Shown: positions 17,534 to 26,523, numbered from the stretch's first letter. The stretch is DNA of 64,000 nucleotides from Mycobacteriales bacterium (GCA_035995165.1 DASYKU010000093.1:1-64000), one strand, 5' to 3'. Program-made: numbers and translations. Notes: generated by a model from the sequence alone, not told the origin.

Positions 17534-18678
17534 GCGGGCGCTCCTACCCGCCCCCGGCGGCGGGCACGCGCGAGCAGCGCGACCGCGGGCGCGCCGAGCA
17601 GGGCGGTGGCCAGCAGCGCCGCCGGCACCGACGCCCGGGACCCGAGCAGCCCGATCGGCGGTCCGCCGAGGATCTGCCCGGCCGAGTCGGCCTGCCCGAC
17701 CGCGGACAGGGCGGTGGCCCGGGTCGCCGGGTCGGTCAGCGCGACCAGCCAGGTGTCCAGCAGCGGCGCGGCGGCCGAGCGCAGCAGCCCGGCCAGCAGC
17801 CAGGTCGCCGCGGCCAGCGGCAGCAGCCCGGTCACGGCGAACACGGTCATCGCCGGCAGCCGGACGCACTCCACCGCCAGCAGCAGGCCGCCGGCCCGGG
17901 ACGCGTCCAGCCGGCGCCGGAACAGCTCGGTCAGCCCGGCCGCCCCGAGCATGGCGGCCGCGGTGAGCACGCCGATCGTCAGCACGCCGACCGCCGGGAA
18001 CGCCAGCAGCCGGGCGGGACCGAGCCGGTCCCAGCCCTCGCTGCCGAGGCCGAGCACGAAGACCGCGGCCAGCACGTACAGGGTCGCGGGGGAGGGGCGG
18101 ATGCGGGACAGCCGGATCTCGTCCGCGGCCGGGGCGACGCGGGTCTCCTGCAGGGCGAGCGCGAGCAGCCCGGCCAGCAGCAGCCAGCCGGCCGCGCCGG
18201 CGACCATCGGCAGCCGCAGACCGTGCCGGCCGAGCAGGGCGCCGACCCCGACCCCGGCGACGGTGCCGACCTGGGCGAGCTGGGCGCCGCGGCTGAACGC
18301 GGGCCCGGCCCGGTGGTCGCCGAGCTCGCCGGCGATCCAGGCCTGCTCGGCGCCGTCGGTGAGGGCGGAGCCCAGCGCGGACACCGCGGTGCCGATCAGC
18401 ACCGGGACGAGGGTCGGCACGCTCTGCACCGCGATCCCGGCGCCGAGCAGCGCGGTGCCGGCGACGATCGCGGGCTTGCGGCCGTACCGGTCGGCGGCCA
18501 GGCCGGTCGGCAGCTGGGCGATCAGATAGGTCACCTCCAGCACGGTGCCGACGAGCACCAGCTGGAACGGGCCGAGGCCGACGTCCCGGATCTGGTAGAC
18601 CAGCGAGTACGTCAGCGCGCAGCCACCGGCCAGGGAGCCGAGGCCGCGCAGGAGCAGGTAGAGCGGGTACGCGCGCAC
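17530..18678 (-). CDS. MFS transporter
   Basis: 382-residue, about 12-segment major-facilitator protein. The loop motif LAADRYGRKPAIV (about 60-72) and a central cytosolic stretch around QETRVAPAADEIRLSRIRPS are typical. It looks like the group of small actinobacterial MFS permeases with no assigned substrate. GTG follows AAGGA. First gene of a two-gene unit with the TIGR03086 protein (4-nt overlap). Confidence 0.88.
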   Translation of the reverse strand: MRAYPLYLLLRGLGSLAGGCALTYSLVYQIRDVGLGPFQLVLVGTVLEVTYLIAQLPTGLAADRYGRKPAIVAGTALLGAGIAVQSVPTLVPVLIGTAVSALGSALTDGAEQAWIAGELGDHRAGPAFSRGAQLAQVGTVAGVGVGALLGRHGLRLPMVAGAAGWLLLAGLLALALQETRVAPAADEIRLSRIRPSPATLYVLAAVFVLGLGSEGWDRLGPARLLAFPAVGVLTIGVLTAAAMLGAAGLTELFRRRLDASRAGGLLLAVECVRLPAMTVFAVTGLLPLAAATWLLAGLLRSAAAPLLDTWLVALTDPATRATALSAVGQADSAGQILGGPPIGLLGSRASVPAALLATALLGAPAVALLARARRRGRVGAPA

Positions 18679-18764
18679 GCGGGAGTCCTTTGTGGACGGA
18701 CGAGGTCCCGGGCTCGCGGCAGGCGCTCAGCCCGGGGCGACGGCGTACGCGGTTGGCATCACGA

Positions 18765-19928
18765 TCAGGCTAGGCCGTCCGTCGAGCGGTTAACGGGGTG
18801 GAACAGCGCGGCCCCGGTGCCGGCGTCGAAGACGTGCGCCCGGCGGCCGTCCAGCGCGACCCGGACGGCGTCGCCGGCCCGGACCGGGTCCCGCGGCGGG
18901 TAGAGCGCCCGCAACGTCGCGCCGCCGGGCGCGGCCAGCGCGGCCCCGGGCGCGGTCACCGGCGCGGCCCCGACGGCGAGCACCACGGCCTGGTGCCGGC
19001 CGGTGTACTCGACCGCGGTCACGACCGCGTCCAGGGTGACCTCCTCGGCCGTCCCGGTGGCCGGGCGGACGTCCTCGGGCCGGAAGCCGAGCGCGAGCGC
19101 GCGCCCGGCCAGCCCGGCCGGCGCCGGTCCCCACAGCGGCAGCGTGCGGGGGCCGACCTCGTAGCCGGCCAGGTCGGTGCCGACGAGCCGGGCCGGCACC
19201 AGCCCGATCGGCGCGACCGAGACGGCCGCGAGCACGCTCGCGGGCCGGTCGTACAGGTCGGCGGGCGGGCCGACCTGGACGACGGAACCCTCGTGCAGCA
19301 GGGCGACCCGGTCGGCGACCGCGAGCGCCTCGTCCGGGTCGTGGGTGACGTAGAGGGTGCTCACGCCGAGGGAGCGGACCACCTCGACGATCCGGCGCCG
19401 GACCCGGATCCGCTCGGCCGCGTCGAGGTGCGCGAGCGGCTCGTCGAGCAGGAACGCCTGCGGCGTCTGCACCATCGCCCGGCCGATGCCGACCAGCCCG
19501 CGCTCGCCCTCGGAGAGCTGATCGGGCTTGCGCCGCAGCAGCTTGCCGATCCGGAACTGGCCGGCCCGCCCGGTCACTCGTCTGTCCACTTCGGACTTCT
19601 CCACGTGCCGGACCTTCAGGCCCCAGCCCAGGTTGCCGGCGACGTCGAGAAAAGGCAGCAGCGCGCTGGTCTCGAACACCATCGCGACCCGGCGGTCCCC
19701 GGCCGGGATCCCGTTCGCCGGCCGTCCGTTCACGACCACCTCGCCCGAGCGCACCGGCAGCAGCCCCGCGACCGTCCGCAGCAGGGTGGACTTGCCGCTG
19801 CCGGAGGCGCCGAGGACCGCGAGCAGCTCGCCCGGGCCGGCCAGCAGCGTGACCTCGCGCAGCGCGACCACGTCTCCGTGCACGACGGTCACCCCGCGGA
19901 CGCCGGTCTCGCCGGTCACCCCGGTCAT
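18765..19928 (-). CDS. Orphan MalK/UgpC-like ABC ATPase with altered Q-loop
   Basis: 387-residue ATP-binding protein with a C-terminal TOBE-type domain like MalK, UgpC or MsiK. Walker A GASGSGKST (about 37-45), Walker B AFLLDEPLAHLDAA and H-loop YVTHDPDEA are intact. The Q-loop glutamine is replaced by Glu (VFETSALLP), and the signature is LSEGERG rather than LSGGQ. No permease is adjacent. It is divergent from a LacI regulator across a perfect TGAACCGGTTCA palindrome, which suggests a sugar-linked role, possibly energising a transporter encoded elsewhere. The changed coupling residues make ordinary transport less certain. Confidence 0.85.
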   Translation of the reverse strand: MTGVTGETGVRGVTVVHGDVVALREVTLLAGPGELLAVLGASGSGKSTLLRTVAGLLPVRSGEVVVNGRPANGIPAGDRRVAMVFETSALLPFLDVAGNLGWGLKVRHVEKSEVDRRVTGRAGQFRIGKLLRRKPDQLSEGERGLVGIGRAMVQTPQAFLLDEPLAHLDAAERIRVRRRIVEVVRSLGVSTLYVTHDPDEALAVADRVALLHEGSVVQVGPPADLYDRPASVLAAVSVAPIGLVPARLVGTDLAGYEVGPRTLPLWGPAPAGLAGRALALGFRPEDVRPATGTAEEVTLDAVVTAVEYTGRHQAVVLAVGAAPVTAPGAALAAPGGATLRALYPPRDPVRAGDAVRVALDGRRAHVFDAGTGAALFHPVNRSTDGLA

Positions 19929-19965
19929 GGACCCTGCCTAGCACGCGCGGGAGGTGATCGGGAGA

Positions 19966-19977
19966 TGAACCGGTTCA
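19966..19977. promoter_or_regulatory. LacI-family operator TGAACCGGTTCA
   Basis: Perfect 12-bp palindrome with the central CCGG/CG core typical of LacI/GalR-family operators, in the 89-bp gap between the divergent ATPase and LacI genes. It is placed to control both promoters. Confidence 0.75.
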
Positions 19978-20017
19978 GACGGCCGCTTGGGTTGATGTTG
20001 GTGCGACACTCGGGGAC

Positions 20018-21067
20018 GTGCCGTTCGCGCGCCCACGCCGGGTCACCCTTCGCGAGGTCGCCGTCCGGGCCGGGGTCTCGCCCACCACCGCCTCGTTCGT
20101 GCTCGCGGGGCGGGAGGACATGCGGATCTCCGAGGAGGCCCGGATGCGGGTCCGGCAGGCCGCCTCCGACCTCGACTACCGGCCCAACCTCACCGCCCGC
20201 AGCCTGCGGACCAAGGTGACCCGGACATTCGCCTTGGTCTCCGACACGATCACCACCCGGCAGTACGGCGGGGGCATGATCCGCGGCGCGCTCACCGCCG
20301 CGCTGGAGGAGGAGCACCTGCTCTTCGTCACCGAGACCGACGGCGACCCGCGGACCGAGGAGCGGCTGGTCGAGGACCTGCTCGGCCGCCAGGTCGACGG
20401 CTTCCTCTACGCCTCCATGTTCACCCGCCAGGTCACGCTGCCGGCTTCGCTGCAGGGCCACCCGGTGGTGCTGCTCAACTGCACCACCGGCGACGCGGCG
20501 CTGCCGACCGTGCTGCCGGACGAGCGGGCCGGTGGCCGCGCCGCCGCCCAGGCCGTGCTCGACCGCGGCCACCGGGACGGGATCGTGATCGCCGGCGAGA
20601 CCCCGCCGGGGGTGTACGCGGCCCGCGAGCGGCTGGCCGGGATCGAGGAGGCGCTGGCCGAGGCCGGGACGCAGGCGGACGCGATGCTGGACTGCTCCTG
20701 GTGGCCCGAGGCCGGGTACGACGCGGTCGCGCACACGCTGGCCCGCGGACGGGTTCCGCGGGCACTGATCTGCCTCAACGACCGGATCGCGTTCGGGGCG
20801 TACCAGGCCTTGCAGGAGGCCGGGGTGGCGATCCCGGCCGAGGTGTCGGTCGTCTCCTTCGACGACTCGGACCTGGCCGGCTGGCTGCGGCCGGGGCTGA
20901 CCAGCGTCGCGCTGCCGCACTACGAGCTCGGCCGGCGGGCCGTCCGGGTCCTGCTGGCCTCGGAGTCCGGGCACGGGATCGAGGCCGTGCCGATGCCGCT
21001 GCACGAGCGCGAGTCGGTCGCCGCGCCGCGCCCGGCCGCCCGAACGGAGCAGCGCGACCGCGCCTGA
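20018..21067 (+). CDS. LacI-family transcriptional regulator
   Basis: 349-residue repressor. Helix-turn-helix VTLREVAVRAGVSPTTASFV (about 9-28) and hinge region YRPNLTARSLRT are followed by a type I periplasmic-binding-like effector domain (LVSDTITTRQYGG, CLNDRIAFGAYQAL, SVVSFDDSDLAGW). The effector is probably a sugar. GTG at 20018 is 7 nt after GACACT, so the message may be leaderless. It likely autoregulates and controls the divergent MalK-like ATPase via the palindrome at 19966. Confidence 0.93.
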   Translation: MPFARPRRVTLREVAVRAGVSPTTASFVLAGREDMRISEEARMRVRQAASDLDYRPNLTARSLRTKVTRTFALVSDTITTRQYGGGMIRGALTAALEEEHLLFVTETDGDPRTEERLVEDLLGRQVDGFLYASMFTRQVTLPASLQGHPVVLLNCTTGDAALPTVLPDERAGGRAAAQAVLDRGHRDGIVIAGETPPGVYAARERLAGIEEALAEAGTQADAMLDCSWWPEAGYDAVAHTLARGRVPRALICLNDRIAFGAYQALQEAGVAIPAEVSVVSFDDSDLAGWLRPGLTSVALPHYELGRRAVRVLLASESGHGIEAVPMPLHERESVAAPRPAARTEQRDRA

Positions 21068-21193
21068 GCCGCGCAGGGCGGGCGCGGCGGCGTCTGGACC
21101 GCAGCGACGCGCCGACCGAGTCGCCGCGCGGAGGGAGGACGCCGCCGGAGGCGACCACCCGGAGCGGCCGGGGGATCAGCGACACTGTTCGGC

Positions 21194-22426
21194 GTGCACT
21201 TCGTCTTCACACCGCCGGCGGAAGCGGCCGCAGGCCTGCTGAGCCTGCCCTGGGACCGCCCGCTGGCGGAGTGGACCGACGATCGGCTGGTGGAGATCCG
21301 GCAGCGCGGCATCTCCCGGCACGTGGTCCGGTTCGTGGTCGAGGGGGGCGAGGTGTTCGCGATCAAGGAGATCGACGAGCGGCTGGCCCGGCGGGAGCAC
21401 CGGCTGCTGCGGCGGCTGGGCGAGCTCGGCATCCCGGCGGTCGACGTGCTCGGCGTGGTCGCCGACCGGCCCGGGCTGGAGGCGGCGCTGGTGACCCGCT
21501 TCCTCGACTTCTCCACGCCGTACCGGAACCTGTTCGCGAACCCGCGCGGGGTGCAGCTGACCGACCGGCTGCTGGACGCGCTGGTCGAGCTGCTGGCCCG
21601 CCTGCACACGGCCGGCTTCCTGTGGGGCGACTGCTCGCTGTCCAACACGCTGTTCCGGCACGACGCGGGCTCGTTCGCGGCGTACCTGGTCGACGCGGAG
21701 ACGGCCGAGCTGCGGCCGACCCTGTCGGACGGGATGCGGCACTACGACGTGAGCCTCGCCTTCGAGCGGGTCGGCGGCGAGCTGTTCGACCTGCAGGCCG
21801 GCGGGCTGCTCTCACCCGAGATCGACCCGCTGGCGGTGGCCGAGCAGGTCGAGGCCCGGTACGACGCGCTCTGGCACGAGCTGACCCGGGAGGAGCTGCT
21901 GCAGCCCGGCGACCAGCGCTACCGGATCGCCGAGCGGCTGCGCCGGCTCAACGAGCTCGGCTTCGACGTCGACGAGCTGGACATCGTGCAGGGGCCGGCC
22001 GGCAACCGGCTGCGGGTCCGGACCCGGATCGCCGAGCCCGGGCACGACCGGCAGCTGCTGTTCGCCCGGACCGGGATCGACGCCCAGGAGAACCAGGCCC
22101 GCCGGCTGCTCAACGACGTGGCCAGCTTCCGGGCCTGGCTGGAGCAGAGCGAGGGCCGGCGGGTGCCCGACGCGGCGGCGGCCAACCGCTGGCTGGCGGA
22201 GGTGTACGAGCCGGTGATCGCCTCGATGCCGGAGGAGCTGCGGGGTCGGCTGGACGACGCCGAGGTCTTCCACGAGATCCTGGAGCACCGCTGGTTCCTG
22301 TCCGAGGCCGAGGGCCGCGACGTCGGCACCACCCGCGCGGCCGAGGACTACTTCGCCGGCGTGCTGCCGGCCGTGCCGCCCGACCTCACCGTCGGCACCG
22401 GCATGCGCGGCATCATCGGGCCGTGA
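21194..22426 (+). CDS. DUF4032 protein with kinase-like domain
   Basis: 410-residue protein combining a lipopolysaccharide-kinase-like domain and a C-terminal DUF4032 region. In the N-terminal half, FAIKEIDERLARREHRLLRR supplies the ATP-site Lys and a helix Glu, HTAGFLWGDCSLSNTLF (about 137-153) resembles the catalytic HxD loop, and YLVDAETAEL resembles the DFG metal loop. The C-terminal half (about 200-410) is conserved in actinomycetes but of unknown function. GTG at 21194 lies 7 nt after GACACT, a spacing shared with the LacI gene upstream. Substrate unknown. Confidence 0.83.
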   Translation: MHFVFTPPAEAAAGLLSLPWDRPLAEWTDDRLVEIRQRGISRHVVRFVVEGGEVFAIKEIDERLARREHRLLRRLGELGIPAVDVLGVVADRPGLEAALVTRFLDFSTPYRNLFANPRGVQLTDRLLDALVELLARLHTAGFLWGDCSLSNTLFRHDAGSFAAYLVDAETAELRPTLSDGMRHYDVSLAFERVGGELFDLQAGGLLSPEIDPLAVAEQVEARYDALWHELTREELLQPGDQRYRIAERLRRLNELGFDVDELDIVQGPAGNRLRVRTRIAEPGHDRQLLFARTGIDAQENQARRLLNDVASFRAWLEQSEGRRVPDAAAANRWLAEVYEPVIASMPEELRGRLDDAEVFHEILEHRWFLSEAEGRDVGTTRAAEDYFAGVLPAVPPDLTVGTGMRGIIGP

Positions 22427-22469
22427 AGATCACACCGGGACCGCTCCCGGTGCCGGGTACCGTCGTGCG

Positions 22470-23621
22470 GTGCTACGCCCGCGTCTGATCGTTCCGCTGA
22501 TCGCTGCCGCCCTTGCCGCGGCGGCCTGTACGAGCGGCTCGGACCAGGTGACCGGCGCGCAGCCGAGCGCCTCGGCGTCCGGGGCCGCGAGCCTGGCCGG
22601 GGTCTGCCCGGCCACCGTGACGATCCAGTCGAACTGGTGGGCGCAGGCCGAGGACGGCGCGATCTACCGGCTGCTCGGCGGCACCCTCGACGTCGACAAG
22701 CAGCACAAGCGGGTCACCGGTGCGCTCGTCGCCGACGGCGTCGACACCGGCGTGAAGGTGCAGATCCGCTCGGGCGGGCCGGCCAACGGGTTCGTGCCGG
22801 CGGCGAGCGTGCTCTACACCGACCCCTCGGTGCTGCTGGCGACCGCGGACACCGACCAGATCGCGCAGCTGGCCTCGTCCAAGCCGGTCAAGGCGGTGGT
22901 GGCGCCGATGGAGCGCTCGCCGGTGGTGCTGATGTTCGACCCGGCCCAGCACTCGTTCACGAAGATCGGCGACATCGGGAAGACCGACACCCGGGTGCTC
23001 TACTTCCAGGGCGCGACCTACATGGACTACCTGGTCGGGTCGGGACAGCTGAAGAAGGCCCAGGTCGACTCCGGGTACGCCGGGACGCCGGACCGCTGGG
23101 TCGCGGCCCGCGGCAGCATCGTGCAGCAGGGCTTCCTCACCAACGAGCCGTTCGCGTACGAGAACGAGCTGCCGTCGTGGGACAAGAAGGTGGCCTGGCT
23201 GCTGGTCGCCGACGCCGGCTACCCGGTCTACCCGGAGACGCTCACGGTCCGCTCGGACAAGGAGAGCGCGGACGCGGCCTGCCTGAAGAAGCTCGTGCCG
23301 ATCATCCAGCGCTCAGCGGTGGGCTACCTGTCCGACCCGGCCGCGACCAACACGCTGATCGTGAAGCTGACCCAGGACTACAACGCCTATCCGTACTCGG
23401 CCGCGCGGGCGGCGTACGCGGCGAAGGTCATGAAGGACAACGGGATCGTCGGCAACGGGACCGACGGGATCCTCGGCAACTTCGACCTGGCGCGGGTCAC
23501 GAAGCTGCTCGGGATCGTCCGGCCGGTGTTCGCGGCGGACCGGACACCGCTGCCGGCCGGGCTCACCGCGGACGATCTTGTCACCAACGCGTACATCGAC
23601 AGTTCGGTCGGGGCTTCCTGA
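22470..23621 (+). CDS. Solute-binding lipoprotein (SsuA/THI5-like)
   Basis: 383-residue exported protein with signal peptide and lipobox AAAACTS (Cys at about 20). The mature part resembles ABC-type nitrate/sulfonate/thiamine-precursor binding proteins: TIQSNWWAQAEDGAIYRLLG at the mature N-terminus, a GATYMDYLVGSGQLKKAQVD segment, and a long helical C-terminus. No permease or matching ATPase gene is adjacent; the orphan ATPase at 18765 is a conceivable partner. GTG 22470 is 6 nt after TACCGT (leaderless style). A stem-loop at 23640 follows. Confidence 0.8.
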   Translation: MLRPRLIVPLIAAALAAAACTSGSDQVTGAQPSASASGAASLAGVCPATVTIQSNWWAQAEDGAIYRLLGGTLDVDKQHKRVTGALVADGVDTGVKVQIRSGGPANGFVPAASVLYTDPSVLLATADTDQIAQLASSKPVKAVVAPMERSPVVLMFDPAQHSFTKIGDIGKTDTRVLYFQGATYMDYLVGSGQLKKAQVDSGYAGTPDRWVAARGSIVQQGFLTNEPFAYENELPSWDKKVAWLLVADAGYPVYPETLTVRSDKESADAACLKKLVPIIQRSAVGYLSDPAATNTLIVKLTQDYNAYPYSAARAAYAAKVMKDNGIVGNGTDGILGNFDLARVTKLLGIVRPVFAADRTPLPAGLTADDLVTNAYIDSSVGAS

Positions 23622-23639
23622 GGATCCCGGTTCTGTCGG

Positions 23640-23655
23640 ACCCTCCTGCGAGGGT
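23640..23655 (+). terminator. Short stem-loop after the lipoprotein gene
   Basis: ACCCTC-CTGC-GAGGGT, followed by TTCTGT, 19 nt beyond the stop codon. Confidence 0.5.
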
Positions 23656-23767
23656 TCTGTGGCGTCGGACTCTTTCTGAGCGGGGCCAGGCGTGGAGCTG
23701 AGAGCCGCGTTCAGCCCAGGGCCGAATTCGCCGTAATCCGGTTGCGGGGTTGCGCGAAGGGTCTTAG

Positions 23768-23791
23768 CGTTTCGTGCTGGAGTACGAAACG
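23768..23791. promoter_or_regulatory. TetR operator candidate CGTTTCGT-N8-ACGAAACG
   Basis: Perfect 8-bp arms with an 8-nt spacer, 36 bp upstream of the TetR gene. It is AT-richer than its surroundings and well placed for autorepression of the TetR-MFS operon. Confidence 0.7.
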
Positions 23792-23827
23792 GTGTCGTTC
23801 ACTTGTTGGTAACGGGAGGACCTCAGC

Positions 23828-24496
23828 ATGTCACCGCACGAGCCCGCCGGCCTGTCGGCCGACGTCCTGGAGGAGCCCGCGACGCCGGGTTCCAGCCGGG
23901 GTCCGGCCCGGGAGTCGGCGATCTGTGCCGCGGCGCTCGAGCTGCTGGCCGAGGTCGGCTACGACAAGATGAGCATGGACGCGGTGGCCTCCCGGGCCCG
24001 CGCCTCCAAGGCGACGATCTACCGGCGCTGGCCCGGCAAGCGGGAGCTGGTGGTGCATGCCATCCGCTGCCGCGGGCCGCAGGCGGTCGAGCCGCCGGAC
24101 ACCGGGACGCTGCGCGGCGACATCATCGCCACCCTGCGGTTCGCCCGCGAGGGCATCGGCTCCGAGGACGTCGCGCTGCTGGCCGGCGTCCTGCGGGCCA
24201 TGCGTGGAGCTCCGGAGCTTGCCGACACGCTGCGCCAGCAGGTGCTGGTGGACAAGCGCCACGTCGGGGCCACCATCGTGCGCCGGGCGATCGAGCGCGG
24301 CGAGCTCGGCCCGAACGCCGACCCGTCCGTCTTCCACGAGGTCGCGCCGGCCCTCATGTTCTTCCGCGTGCTCGTCACCGGTGAACCCATCGATGACGAG
24401 TTCTTCGCCCACGTCGCCGACGACGTGCTCATCCCGCTGCTCGCCTGCAGCAGCACCCGAACGACGGTTCCATCCGCCAGACAGGAGACATCGTGA
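23828..24496 (+). CDS. TetR-family regulator of an efflux pump
   Basis: 222-residue repressor. DNA-binding part: MSMDAVASRARASKATIYRR (about 48-67). The C-terminal half matches the TetR group that often precedes DHA2 exporters. It is cotranscribed with the MFS gene (GTGA overlap at 24493-24496), so repressor and pump would be made together and induced by pump substrates. A strong palindrome lies 36 bp upstream. Confidence 0.92.
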   Translation: MSPHEPAGLSADVLEEPATPGSSRGPARESAICAAALELLAEVGYDKMSMDAVASRARASKATIYRRWPGKRELVVHAIRCRGPQAVEPPDTGTLRGDIIATLRFAREGIGSEDVALLAGVLRAMRGAPELADTLRQQVLVDKRHVGATIVRRAIERGELGPNADPSVFHEVAPALMFFRVLVTGEPIDDEFFAHVADDVLIPLLACSSTRTTVPSARQETS

Positions 24497-25998
24497 CCAG
24501 CTCCATCGGCGCCGGCCCTGACCAAGCCGCGCCAGAATCAGGCGCCCAGGACTCCAGGCGCTGGCTCGCCCTTGCCGTGATCGCGGTGAGCCAGCTCATG
24601 GTCGTGCTGGACGCGTCCATAGTGAACATCGCCCTGCCGTCGGCGCAGCGGGACCTCGGCATCACCGACGCCGACCGGCAGTGGGTCGTCACGGCGTACA
24701 CGCTGGCCTTCGGCGGGCTGCTGCTGCTCGGCGGTCGCATCGCCGACTACGTCGGCCGCAAGCGGATGCTCATCGTCGGCCTGCTCGGCTTCGCCGGCGC
24801 GTCCGCGCTCGGCGGCATCGCCTCGACCGCGGAGCTGCTGTTCGCGGCCCGCGCGCTGCAGGGGGCGTTCGCGGCCCTGCTGGCGCCGGCCGCGTTGTCC
24901 TTGATCACGGTGACGTTCACCGAACCGAAGGAACGGGCCCGCGCGTTCGGCGTGTTCGGCGCCATCTCCGGCGGCGGCGCGGCCATCGGCCTGGTCCTCG
25001 GCGGCATCCTGACCGAGTACGCGTCCTGGCGCTGGTGCCTCGGCGTCAACGTCCCGATCGCCATCGCAGCCGCCGGCGCGGCCTTCGTGATCGTCAAGGA
25101 GAGCAAGGCCCACGGCAACACCAAGTACGACGTGCCCGGCGCGGTCCTGGTCACCCTCGGCCTGGTCTCGCTGGTGTACGGGTTCACCGAGGCCGCCAAG
25201 CCCGACCTGGGCTGGACCGCCGGCACCACGATCTTCTTCCTGGCCGCGTCGGTCGTCCTGCTGGTCGCGTTCGTCGTGTGGGAGTCGCGGATCGCGAACC
25301 CGCTGCTGCCGCTGCGGATCGCGCTCGACCGCAACCGGGGCGGGTCGTACCTGGTCTTCCTGGTCGTCGGGGCCGGCCTGTTCGGGATGTTCCTGTTCCT
25401 GACGTACTACTTCCAGCTCAACCTGGGCTACAGCGCGCTGAAGTCGGGCCTGGCGCTGCTGCCGTTCAGCGGCGGGATCATCGTCAGCGCGGGCGTGGTC
25501 TCGCAGTTGCTGCCGCGGCTCGGACCGAAGCCCCTGATGATCAGCGGTCTGGTCATGGCCGTGCTGGGGATGCTGTGGCTGACCCAGATCACCGCGGACA
25601 CCAGCTACGTCAGCCACATCCTGCCGTCGGAGCTGCTGCTGTCCATCGGCCTGGCCGGGGTGTTCATCCCGGCGTCGAGCACGGCGCTGGTCGGCGTCGA
25701 CTCGCATGACGCCGGTGTGGCCAGCGCGCTGCTGAACACGTCCCAGCAGATCGGCGGCTCGCTCGGCACGGCGCTGCTCAACACGCTGTACGCGTCGGCC
25801 GTGACCGGCTTCCTGGCCGCGCGGGTCACGTCTCCGGCGGACGCGCAGCGGCTGCAGCCGGACGCGCTGATCCACGGCTACCACGTGGCCTTCTTCTGGG
25901 CCGCGGTGCTGCTGGCCGCCGGTCTGGTCTTCGCGCTCATCTTCATCAACGCGAAGAAGGACGACATCCCGTCGGAGCCCGCGCTCGCCGCGGCCTGA
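24493..25998 (+). CDS. MFS drug exporter, EmrB/QacA type
   Basis: 501-residue 14-segment proton antiporter. The N-terminal segment VVLDASIVNIALPSAQRDLG is the classic DHA2 start, with the loop GGRIADYVGRKRMLI (about 79-93) and the segment-5 antiporter motif around GGGAAIGLVLGGIL. Second gene of the TetR-MFS operon. Likely exports lipophilic drugs or an antibiotic; exact substrate unknown. A strong hairpin terminator follows at 26008. Confidence 0.93.
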   Translation: MTSSIGAGPDQAAPESGAQDSRRWLALAVIAVSQLMVVLDASIVNIALPSAQRDLGITDADRQWVVTAYTLAFGGLLLLGGRIADYVGRKRMLIVGLLGFAGASALGGIASTAELLFAARALQGAFAALLAPAALSLITVTFTEPKERARAFGVFGAISGGGAAIGLVLGGILTEYASWRWCLGVNVPIAIAAAGAAFVIVKESKAHGNTKYDVPGAVLVTLGLVSLVYGFTEAAKPDLGWTAGTTIFFLAASVVLLVAFVVWESRIANPLLPLRIALDRNRGGSYLVFLVVGAGLFGMFLFLTYYFQLNLGYSALKSGLALLPFSGGIIVSAGVVSQLLPRLGPKPLMISGLVMAVLGMLWLTQITADTSYVSHILPSELLLSIGLAGVFIPASSTALVGVDSHDAGVASALLNTSQQIGGSLGTALLNTLYASAVTGFLAARVTSPADAQRLQPDALIHGYHVAFFWAAVLLAAGLVFALIFINAKKDDIPSEPALAAA

Positions 25999-26007
25999 CC
26001 CGTAGGA

Positions 26008-26041
26008 CCCGAGGGGCGGCAGCGACTGCCGCCCCTTCGGG
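26008..26041 (+). terminator. Strong terminator hairpin after the MFS gene
   Basis: Ten-bp perfect stem GGGGCGGCAG / CTGCCGCCCC with a CGA loop, extended by CCCGA and TTCGGG at the base. It probably stops transcription from both sides, since the decayed globin fragment ends just beyond it on the minus strand. Confidence 0.8.
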
Positions 26042-26046
26042 GTCTC

Positions 26047-26237
26047 TCAGGGCTGGTAGGGCGGCGCACCGCCCCAGCCCAGTCGGGAATCGGGGCGGCC
26101 GGCGGGGGTGTGGCGCCGGGCCGGGAGTTGGCCGGGGCGATGCGCGAGCCCCACTCCAGGTAGGCGACGAAGGCCGAGCGGAACTCCGGATCGTCGGGCA
26201 GGCCGACCTCGTCGGCGGGGCTCGCGCGGGAAGCCGA
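26047..26237 (-). pseudogene. Remnant of a group II truncated haemoglobin gene
   Basis: About 63 codons on the minus strand read GLPDDPEFRSAFVAYLEWGS, RIAPANSRPGATPPP and PIPDW, which match the C-terminal part of actinobacterial truncated haemoglobins (trHbO/cyanoglobin type). The true ending, GWGGAPPYQP and a stop, is in the next frame, reached by restoring one G in GACTGGGCTGG near 26079-26089. The haem-binding first half is absent: the space upstream holds only a 51-codon membrane-protein gene and then pta in the other direction. So the gene is both truncated and frameshifted. Confidence 0.72.
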
Positions 26238-26262
26238 GCACCGTTCGCGCTGGGTGGACGGG

Positions 26263-26418
26263 TCAGTAGACCGAGCCGTAGTCCCCGGAGGTGGTGCCGC
26301 TCCCGGACATCGCGGCCACGACCACGAGGACGGCGAACACGATCACGCCGACGAAGCCCAGGCCGGCCAGCACGGTGACCAGCACCCGGAGCCAGGCGAC
26401 CGCAGCAGCAACAGGCAC
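26263..26418 (-). CDS. Small single-span membrane protein
   Basis: 51-residue protein with one or two hydrophobic stretches (residues 10-38, including VLAGLGFVGVIVFAVLVVV) and a short Gly/Ser/Tyr tail. GTG 26418 has AAGGA 7 nt upstream, good support for a small gene. It is divergent from pta (105 bp) and sits upstream of the globin remnant. Function unknown. Confidence 0.55.
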   Translation of the reverse strand: MPVAAAVAWLRVLVTVLAGLGFVGVIVFAVLVVVAAMSGSGTTSGDYGSVY

Positions 26419-26523
26419 GTTGCGTCCTTCCGCCGAACGTCGTCGAAATGCTGATACGGACACCCCACCCCACCGGTTCACTTTCCCGGCCGGAGACTTC
26501 GCCGGCCGAGCTAGGGTCCGGGC

